The notes under the pieces: generated by a model
What the model was told of the DNA's origin: nothing
What the model saw: only the letters and a program-made list of their open reading frames with translations
Database searches by the model: none
Shown here: positions 16,361 through 22,077 of the stretch, in pieces
Position numbering within the stretch: position 1 is the first letter of the stretch
Layout of the letters: every line of letters starts with the position of its first letter
Source of the DNA: an uncultured bacterium
GTDB taxonomy: Bacteria; Bacteroidota; Bacteroidia; Bacteroidales; Bacteroidaceae
Reading direction: 5' to 3'
DNA length: 22,077 nucleotides
Assembly: GCA_905215575.1 (NCBI GenBank)
Contig: CAJMQV010000018.1
Location: 1-22,077, forward strand
Program-made: the position numbers and the translations under genes

Positions 16361-17872
16361 ATGAATAAAACAAGCATCATAAGAAATGTCTTCAAGCCGC
16401 GCGAAAAGCAATTGAATCTCCATTTCTCGGCGGCAGAAGAACTTCAGCTGAAAACACTTTTTTCTCTGGTCAAACAAGCCAGCCATACGGAATGGGGAAA
16501 GAATCACGGCTTTGACCGTATCCGCTCCTATGAGGATTTCGCAGCCTCTTCTCCCGTAAACACCTACGAAGAGCTGAAAGCGCTCATCGACCGCATGCGT
16601 CAGGGAGAAAAGGACGTATTGTGGCCGGGACAGGTAAAATGGTATGCCAAATCATCAGGAACAACCAACGATAAAAGCAAATTCATTCCGGTCAGCAAGG
16701 CAGGCTTGCACGACACTCACTATAAAGGCGGAACCGATGCGGTGGTTCTGTATCTGAAAAACAATCCCAAAAGCCGCATTTTCGATGGCAAAGCCTTGAT
16801 CTTGGGCGGAAGCCATGCTCCGAACTACAACCTCCCGAACAGTCTGGTTGGCGATCTGAGCGCCATTCTGATAGAAAATATCAATCCGCTGGTCAATATG
16901 ATCCGTGTGCCGAAAAAGGAAACCGCTCTGCTGAGCGACTTTGCCATCAAGCGCGACCGCATAGCCCGTGAATCCATCGGCCGGAATGTGACGAATCTGA
17001 GCGGAGTGCCGTCGTGGATGCTGAGCGTGCTGACGCGCGTGATGGAGCTCACCGGCCGGCGCCATCTGGAGGAGGTGTGGCCCAATCTGGAGGTGTTCTT
17101 CCACGGCGGAGTGGCCTTTACCCCCTATCGCGAACAATACAAGAATCTGATTACATCGCCCCGCATGCATTATATGGAGACCTATAATGCCAGCGAGGGT
17201 TTCTTCGGGCTGCAGAACGATCCCGCCGACCCCGCCATGCTGCTGATGCTGGACTACGGCGTGTTCTACGAGTTCATCCCCATGGACGAACTCGGAAAGG
17301 AGAATCCCGCCGTGGTGCCCCTGTGGGGCGTGCAGACGGGGCGCAACTATGCCCTGGTGATCTCCACCTCGAGCGGCCTGTGGCGGTACATGATCGGCGA
17401 CACGGTGAAGTTCACCTCCGTCAGACCCTACAAGTTCATCATCAGCGGGCGCACGAAGAGCTTTATCAACGCCTTCGGCGAGGAGCTCATTGTGGACAAC
17501 GCCGAAAAGGGACTGGCCGAGGCCTGCCGCCGGACGGGTGCCCAGATCCTGGACTACACCGCCGCGCCCATCTTCATGAACGCCCAGGGCAGATGCAGCC
17601 ATCAGTGGGTGATAGAGTTTGCCCGGGAGCCGGATTCACTGGAACGGTTCGCCGACATTCTGGACCGCTCGCTGCAGGAAATCAATTCGGATTATGAGGC
17701 CAAGCGCTACAAGGACATCACGCTGCAGCGGCTGGAGATTGTCGTGGCGCGCAGGAACCTGTTCAACGACTGGCTGGCGCGGAAAGGCAAACTGGGCGGA
17801 CAGCACAAGGTGCCCCGCCTGAGCAACAACCGCACCTATATCGACGAGATCCTATCCCTGAACCAATCATAA
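16361..17872 (+). CDS. GH3 auxin-responsive promoter family protein (acyl-acid amido synthetase-like)
   Basis: About 503 residues from ATG 16361 (MNKTSIIRNVFKPREKQL). A longer reading from TTG 16322 is rejected because that codon lies in the -7 box; ATG 16337 is possible but very close to the predicted transcript start. The protein belongs to the ANL superfamily GH3 branch, which in plants adenylates carboxylic acids and joins them to amino acids. Nucleotide-binding motifs are WYAKSSGTTNDKSKFIPVS (about 104-122), MHYMETYNASEGFFGLQ (about 268-284), and STSSGLWRYMIGDTVKF. Bacterial substrates are unknown. It starts an operon with a Big_5 lipoprotein (25 nt gap) and a DUF3108 protein. Base composition rises sharply part-way through, near 16960. 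Confidence 0.88.
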   Translation: MNKTSIIRNVFKPREKQLNLHFSAAEELQLKTLFSLVKQASHTEWGKNHGFDRIRSYEDFAASSPVNTYEELKALIDRMRQGEKDVLWPGQVKWYAKSSGTTNDKSKFIPVSKAGLHDTHYKGGTDAVVLYLKNNPKSRIFDGKALILGGSHAPNYNLPNSLVGDLSAILIENINPLVNMIRVPKKETALLSDFAIKRDRIARESIGRNVTNLSGVPSWMLSVLTRVMELTGRRHLEEVWPNLEVFFHGGVAFTPYREQYKNLITSPRMHYMETYNASEGFFGLQNDPADPAMLLMLDYGVFYEFIPMDELGKENPAVVPLWGVQTGRNYALVISTSSGLWRYMIGDTVKFTSVRPYKFIISGRTKSFINAFGEELIVDNAEKGLAEACRRTGAQILDYTAAPIFMNAQGRCSHQWVIEFAREPDSLERFADILDRSLQEINSDYEAKRYKDITLQRLEIVVARRNLFNDWLARKGKLGGQHKVPRLSNNRTYIDEILSLNQS

Positions 17873-17897
17873 AGCTTCATTCACCGAACAAACCATA

Positions 17898-19835
17898 ATG
17901 CAGAAGAAAACAACCAACACCCCACGCCGCGCACAACGCGTCGCCCTGTGCCTCGCAACACTCATCCCCCTGCTCTGCGCCTGCGCCAGCATGGGCAACC
18001 CGCAGGGAGGACCCTACGACGAAACGCCCCCGAAAGTGGTGCGCTGCACTCCGGACAACAAGGCTACGGGCAACAGACAGAAGCGCATCTCGCTCCTGTT
18101 CGACGAATACATCAAGCTGGAGAACGCCTCGGAGAAGGTGGTCGTGTCGCCTCCGCAAAAGGAGATGCCGGACATTCGCACCGAAGGAAAACGCATCAGC
18201 ATCGAGCTGTTCGACACGCTCCGCGAGAACACTACCTATACCATCGACTTCGGCGACGCCATCGTGGACAACAACGAGGGGAACCCCATGGGGCAGTTCA
18301 CCTATTCCTTCTCCACGGGGGCCGGAATTGACACCATGGAGATTTCCGGAAATGTGCTCAACGCCGAGGATCTGGAGCCGATAAAGGGCATTCTGGTGGG
18401 ACTGCACCGCGAAGGGGACTCCGCGGCCTTCCGCACACGGCCCTTCCTGCGCGTGGCCCGCACCAACGGAAGCGGATTCTTCAACATCAAGGGCATAGCG
18501 CCCGGACGATATCATGTGTTCGCCCTGCAGGACGCCGACGGCGATTTCCTGTTCAACCAGAAGAGCGAGCAGATAGCCTTCGACACCACCGTCGTCGTGC
18601 CCGGCAGCATGCCGGACGTAAGGAACGACACGGTGTGGCACGACTCCACGCACATCGACTCCATACGATACGTGCCCTACACGCGCTTCCTGCCCGACGA
18701 CATCGTGCTCCGGGCCTTCAAGGAGGCCGGACAGGACCTGCATCTGCTCAAGATAGAACGGCCCCTGCCCGACCGCTTCACCGTGTACTTCACGGCGCCG
18801 GCCGACAGCCTGCCCGTCATCGAGGGACTGAACTTCGATCCGGAAAAGGCTTTCGTGATCGAGCCGTCGGCCCATAACGACACCATCACGTACTGGATAA
18901 AGGACACGCTGACCGCCCGCCTGGACACACTGAAGTTTTCGATGACTTATCTGGAAACCGACTCCCTGGGACAGCTGGCCAGCCATACGGAAATGCAGGA
19001 ACTGGCCTCCAAAAAGACCCGCGCACGGATAGAAAAGGAACTGAAGGAGAAGATCGAGAAGTGGGAAAAAGAGAACGAAAAGCTCCGGAAAAAGGGAATC
19101 AAGACTTCTACCGCAAGCCCGCTGGAAAAGGGCTACATGAACGCGCAGCTGTCTTCCTACGGCAATATGGCGCCCAACAGGAATGTAACCGTCACATTCC
19201 CCCAACCCATAGAGAAAGTGGACTCGGCACTGTTCTCTTTCCAGAAGAAGGTGGACACGCTCTGGGTGGACGAACCGTATCTGGTGCTCCCCGTAGAGGG
19301 GTCGGTGCGCAGCTTCCGGCTCTATGCCGAATGGCAGCCGGGACAGGACTACAAGTTTACGGCCGACACCGCCGCCTTTACCGACATCTTCGGGACAGAA
19401 AGCAACAAGGTGGAATGCAACATCAAGATCAGTCCGCTGGAAAGCTTCGGCTCCCTGTTCATCCATCTGGCCATGCCCGACACGCAGGCCGTAGTACAGC
19501 TGCTCGACGCTTCGGGAAAGGTGACCCAGTCCGTGCCGACAGTCAATAACCGGGCCGACTTTTTCTACCTGCAGCCGGCCACTTACTATGTGCGTGCCTT
19601 CATCGATGTGAACGGCAACGGCATCTGGGATACGGGCAGTTATGAGGAAGGCAGACAGCCGGAACCCATGTACTACTTCCCCAAACCCTTCCCGGTAAAG
19701 GTCAGAATGGAGATAGAGCAGGAATGGAACCCGACAAGCATACCGCTCACCAGACAGAAAGCGCCGGAAATCACCCAGCAAAAACCGGACCAGGAGAAGA
19801 AGATTCTCCGCAGAAACCAGAACTATAACCGATAA
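17898..19835 (+). CDS. Lipoprotein with Big_5 (SbsA-type Ig-like) domain
   Basis: 645 residues. A basic N-terminus, hydrophobic stretch and lipobox LCAC give lipidation at Cys29; the next residues ASMGNPQGGPYDETPP are typical of this Bacteroidetes family. A Big_5 Ig-like domain covers about 41-141 (ETPPKVVRCTPDN...YTIDFGDAIVDNNEGN). A carboxypeptidase-regulatory/prealbumin-like beta domain follows at about 147-230 (SGFFNIKGIAPGRYHVFALQDADGD). A charged helical segment lies at about 371-403, and a C-terminal beta domain with DVNGNGIWDTGSYEEGRQPE ends the protein. It is probably anchored to the outer membrane; no enzymatic motif is seen. The gene is unusually G+C-rich (about 60-70% in parts). 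It lies between GH3 and DUF3108 genes in one operon. Confidence 0.85.
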   Translation: MQKKTTNTPRRAQRVALCLATLIPLLCACASMGNPQGGPYDETPPKVVRCTPDNKATGNRQKRISLLFDEYIKLENASEKVVVSPPQKEMPDIRTEGKRISIELFDTLRENTTYTIDFGDAIVDNNEGNPMGQFTYSFSTGAGIDTMEISGNVLNAEDLEPIKGILVGLHREGDSAAFRTRPFLRVARTNGSGFFNIKGIAPGRYHVFALQDADGDFLFNQKSEQIAFDTTVVVPGSMPDVRNDTVWHDSTHIDSIRYVPYTRFLPDDIVLRAFKEAGQDLHLLKIERPLPDRFTVYFTAPADSLPVIEGLNFDPEKAFVIEPSAHNDTITYWIKDTLTARLDTLKFSMTYLETDSLGQLASHTEMQELASKKTRARIEKELKEKIEKWEKENEKLRKKGIKTSTASPLEKGYMNAQLSSYGNMAPNRNVTVTFPQPIEKVDSALFSFQKKVDTLWVDEPYLVLPVEGSVRSFRLYAEWQPGQDYKFTADTAAFTDIFGTESNKVECNIKISPLESFGSLFIHLAMPDTQAVVQLLDASGKVTQSVPTVNNRADFFYLQPATYYVRAFIDVNGNGIWDTGSYEEGRQPEPMYYFPKPFPVKVRMEIEQEWNPTSIPLTRQKAPEITQQKPDQEKKILRRNQNYNR

Positions 19836-19847
19836 ACTATATAGCTT

Positions 19848-20660
19848 ATGAAAAGATCTGTTCTCTGGATCAGCCTGATGCTCCTCTGCGTCAGCTCTGT
19901 CATGGGGCAATGCCCCGTAGAGAATACAGCCTTCAAGGCTGGTGAAGTATTGACATATGATCTGTACTTCAACTGGAAGTTCGTATGGATCAAGGTAGGT
20001 AATGCCAGCATGGACATCTCCAACACGCGTTACAAAGGGAAAGACGCCTACAAATGCCATCTGATTACCCGGGGAAACAAACGGGCGGACAGGTTCTTCG
20101 TGATGCGCGACACTCTGGTCAGCATCGTGGACCACTCCATCGTGCCCTACTATTTCCGCAAAGGGGCCCTGGAAGGCAAACAGTATCGTGTGGACGAGGT
20201 ATGGTATGACTACAAGGACCAGCATACCGTTATGCGCCAGCTCTACAAGAATCCGAGAGGAAAGATCAAGGTTCAGCACAAAAGAAGTCCGGAGTGCGTT
20301 TACGACATGCTCAGCATGCTGCTGAAGGCCCGCTCCTTCAACACCGAAGGCTATAAGGTGAACCAAAAGATCAAGTTCCTGATGGCCGACGGCGACGACG
20401 TGAAACAGGAAACCCTGATCTATCGCGGAAAGAAGAATTTCGAGATGGAAAACACGGGCATCACTTACCGCTGTATGGTGTTCTCTTTCGTGGAATACAA
20501 GGATAATAAGGAAAAGGAGGTCATCACCTTCTATGTAACCGACGACGAGAATCATCTGCCGGTGCGTCTGGACATGTATCTGAACTTCGGTTCGGCCAAA
20601 GCTTTCTTTACCGGATACAAGGGAGTCAAGAACCCGATGACTTCCATCATCAAGAAATAA
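19848..20660 (+). CDS. DUF3108 domain-containing exported protein
   Basis: 270 residues with a cleavable signal peptide (about 1-20, MKRSVLWISLMLLCVSSVMG). The mature part is beta-rich: FKAGEVLTYDLYFNWKFVWIKVGNASMDIS near the start and FYVTDDENHLPVRLDMYLNFGSAKAFFTGYKG near the end, both typical of DUF3108. Cys22 is not in a good lipobox (Gln precedes it), so the protein is likely soluble in the periplasm. Function of the family is unknown; the fold is thought to resemble lipid-binding beta-barrels (inference). It starts 12 nt after the Big_5 lipoprotein and is the last gene of the operon. No clear T-tract terminator follows. Confidence 0.88.
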   Translation: MKRSVLWISLMLLCVSSVMGQCPVENTAFKAGEVLTYDLYFNWKFVWIKVGNASMDISNTRYKGKDAYKCHLITRGNKRADRFFVMRDTLVSIVDHSIVPYYFRKGALEGKQYRVDEVWYDYKDQHTVMRQLYKNPRGKIKVQHKRSPECVYDMLSMLLKARSFNTEGYKVNQKIKFLMADGDDVKQETLIYRGKKNFEMENTGITYRCMVFSFVEYKDNKEKEVITFYVTDDENHLPVRLDMYLNFGSAKAFFTGYKGVKNPMTSIIKK

Positions 20661-20673
20661 GGAAGACCGGAAA

Positions 20674-20707
20674 AAGCGGTTCGTAATTTGCGCACGATAA
20701 AGCCGCT
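20674..20707 (+). other. Hairpin just after the DUF3108 gene
   Basis: AGCGG near 20675 pairs with CCGCT near 20703, with an inner TCGT/ACGA stem. It overlaps the start of the intron-like segment and has no T-tract, so termination here is uncertain. Confidence 0.3.
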
Positions 20708-20905
20708 GTGATATTCTGAGGCAAGCCGGCAAGGCCGCGACGGGGTGAGAACCAACGGACCAACGCCAGGAAACGGGCATAAAGGCTTATAGGAGATGGA
20801 TAGCAAGGCTTTTCTATACTGAGAAGTTTGATAAGCAAACAAATTTGTTTATGAAATTAATGGAAAGGGTTGCTACCTCTCCTTCTGTTTCGGATACGGA
20901 CAGAA
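20688..20905 (+). mobile_element. Probable group II intron 5' fragment (domain I), truncated
   Basis: No gene fits the 275 nt between the DUF3108 and PH-like genes. From TTGCGCACG the sequence looks like group II intron domain I. It has AAGCC-GGCA-AGGC, then GACGGG, AGAACCAACGG and GGAAAC in the order seen in Ll.LtrB-type introns. The stretch TACTGAGAAGTTTGATAAG followed by a TTTATG and GGAAAG...ACCTCT also resembles the later exon-binding part of domain I. I compared by memory, not by alignment. The start has TTGCG in place of the usual GTGYG. No maturase, domain V or 3' end is present, so it would be an inert remnant, or a structured leader of the next gene. A different structured RNA is possible. 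Confidence 0.45.
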
Positions 20906-20935
20906 ACAAGGGAAACATTCAATAAAAAGGATATT

Positions 20936-21469
20936 ATGGACACAGAAAACAAGCACATCTCCATCCCTTTTCACTGGAGCGGCAGCGTACGCGCCATAAC
21001 CATAGTGACTCTGATTGTTTTAATCGGAACCGGCTTTTATCTGGAAACAAAAATATGGCCGGAGGGAATGCTGTGGCTGAAATACCTGCTGATAACCGTT
21101 ATCTCGGGCACGATTCTCATCGGATTGGGATATATGCCCATACGGTTGAAGGCAAGCAATGAGAAAATAACCGTAAGCAGACTGTTCGGTTCCTTGACAA
21201 TCCCTGTGGACGAAATCATGGAAGCCGGAATCTTACAGAAAACGGATATCAGTGATTCGATACGTCTGTTCGGCAGCGGAGGCTTATTCGGATTTCTAGG
21301 TCTGTTCAGAAATACCCGTCTGGGCAAATATACCATGTATGCGACCGATTTGGATCATTTGCTTTTCATCCGCACCCGCAACAGGAAATATGTCTTCAGC
21401 TGTTCCCGTTCCGAAGAACTGCTTGAATATATTGATTTGCGGCTAAAGCAACATAATGGCGCAAAATAA
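20936..21469 (+). CDS. Small membrane protein with PH-like domain
   Basis: 177 residues from ATG 20936 (MDTENKHISIPFHW), chosen because AAAAAGGATATT provides a good ribosome-binding site; a longer reading from 20870 would run through the intron-like segment. Two TM helices (about 18-37 and 46-66, RAITIVTLIVLIGTGFYL and LKYLLITVISGTILIGLGYM) are followed by a beta-rich cytoplasmic domain. Its pattern (MPIRLKASNEKITVSRLFGSLTIPVDEI...YVFSCSRSEELLEYI) is that of bacterial PH domain proteins. Function unknown. A hairpin follows 40 bp after the stop codon. It is probably transcribed on its own or by read-through from the DUF3108 gene. Confidence 0.75.
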   Translation: MDTENKHISIPFHWSGSVRAITIVTLIVLIGTGFYLETKIWPEGMLWLKYLLITVISGTILIGLGYMPIRLKASNEKITVSRLFGSLTIPVDEIMEAGILQKTDISDSIRLFGSGGLFGFLGLFRNTRLGKYTMYATDLDHLLFIRTRNRKYVFSCSRSEELLEYIDLRLKQHNGAK

Positions 21470-21509
21470 GCCGCAATACAGGACGCGCTCCTGAAGGTTC
21501 GAAAAAACA

Positions 21510-21561
21510 AAGGGCATAAATTCAGAACACCATTTAAACGGGCTTCTGGATTTATGCCCTT
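21510..21561. terminator. 18-bp hairpin, possible bidirectional terminator
   Basis: AAGGGCATAAATTCAGAA (21510-21527) pairs with 21544-21561 throughout, with one G-U. On the plus strand only TTCTTT follows, but on the minus strand the stem is followed by TTGTTTTTTC. It ends the PH-like gene, and would better stop a minus-strand transcript coming from the right. Confidence 0.65.
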
Positions 21562-21897
21562 CTTTCCATCTTGAGAAAGGCGGATCGGAAGAAAGCCACA
21601 CTTTCCTAAAAATTACAGCCCGCAGAGTTTCAATAGAAAGGAACCGACGTATAAGGAGCCTCATCAGAACTCTGAACTGCATCCCCAACTGGCCACAAAA
21701 CTCCCGGAGCCATCATTAAGCTCTTTATAAACAAAGTAAAGAAAGGCAAAGTGCCGCTTATAAATCCATCTTCATGAGATTCGCCTTCGGAATCACCCAC
21801 AAAAATCTTACAAGGAAGCCTGTCAAAACCCGTTTTCTAAAAGAAGTTGCTTACAACCAGACTCCTTACTATTCCAAAGAACGAAAGAAAAGAATGA
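21562..21897. other. Gene-free stretch
   Basis: No open frame here has family motifs, a promoter or a start signal. The one minus-strand frame across 21443-21688 looks like chance: it overlaps the PH-like gene and the hairpin. I see no RNA gene in this part. Confidence 0.5.
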
Positions 21898-22033
21898 GTC
21901 AAAACTAAAATGACCGCTCCCAGAAGTTACCGATTGCAATTATAATACTTAAAAGAGAAAGTGTCAATTGCTAAAATGATTATTCCTCAAAGTATCTGAT
22001 TGTAACTATATATAATTAAAAGGAGGGTGTGTC
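21898..22033 (+). repeat. Degenerate tandem repeat, unit 65-68 bp
   Basis: Two adjoining units each run GTCAA...CTAAAATGA...GATTG(C/T)AA(T/C)TATA...TTAAAAG...GT. The units start at 21898 and 21963, and the GTCAA of a third begins at 22031. They match at roughly two-thirds of positions. The DNA is A+T-rich and non-coding. Confidence 0.5.
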
Positions 22034-22077
22034 AAAATGTATGTTAATATGCATTTTGATGCACTTTCTTTATTTAA
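22025..22077. mobile_element. Possible insertion-sequence edge or promoter-proximal inverted repeat
   Basis: GGGTGTGTCAAAATG at 22025-22039 resembles the end sequence of several insertion sequences in Bacteroides. TCAAAATGTAT pairs almost perfectly with ATGCATTTTGA, the complement being 22051-22062. The window ends before any transposase could be seen, so this is tentative. Confidence 0.2.

Noticed and set aside
17877..20780. A 967-codon open frame on the minus strand across the lipoprotein and DUF3108 genes
   Set aside because: It lies wholly opposite two well-supported genes plus the gap after them, has His/Val/Arg/Leu-rich composition without any domain motif, and coincides with G+C-rich DNA where antisense stops are rare. 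A similar 315-codon frame opposite GH3 has the same explanation.
20661..20790. Cobalamin riboswitch upstream of the PH-like gene
   Set aside because: GCCGCTGTGA and GCCAGGAAAC recall parts of that riboswitch, but the other conserved blocks (GGTGcaAaTCC and the GGGAAGG region) are absent, and the next gene has no B12 link.

Overview
The window looks like chromosomal housekeeping DNA from a member of the Bacteroidales, most likely Bacteroides/Phocaeicola or a close relative. Four things point there: a fused SecD-SecF protein, many promoters matching the Bacteroidetes pattern (-33 TTTG, about 19-20 bp, -7 TAnnTTTG), the families present (viroplasmin-type RNase H, DUF3108, a Big_5 lipoprotein, a bacterial GH3 enzyme), and weak Shine-Dalgarno sites. 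Genus is inferred from general knowledge, not from a search.

Layout, left to right. 1-850 (-) is the N-terminal half of ATP-dependent PEP carboxykinase, divergent from upp (+, uracil salvage). A tRNA-Arg(CCU) on the minus strand faces upp, with only 4 nt between them. After a 380-bp gene-free stretch come secDF (-) and a separate minus-strand pair, rhomboid protease then an EEP-family hydrolase. From 7.5 kb most genes are on the plus strand: an HU-like protein with its own terminator; argS - RNase HI - MsbA-like ABC exporter, ending in a strong terminator; pdxB; acpP - fabF - rnc; then GH3-family enzyme - Big_5 lipoprotein - DUF3108 protein, an apparent envelope-related operon of unknown function. 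A small membrane protein with a PH-like fold follows. The last 608 bp have no convincing gene and carry a hairpin, degenerate tandem repeats and a possible insertion-sequence edge.

Most genes are core metabolism, translation, secretion and lipid synthesis. The unusual signals lie mainly in the last third. They are a perfect 19-bp inverted repeat overlapping the GH3 promoter, an abrupt rise in G+C starting inside the GH3 gene and running through the lipoprotein gene, and a 275-nt non-coding stretch (20661-20935) that resembles the 5' part (domain I) of a group II intron without its maturase or domain V. I see no CRISPR array, prophage, complete IS element or defence locus. The best candidate for undescribed biology is the GH3/lipoprotein/DUF3108 trio with its palindromic promoter.
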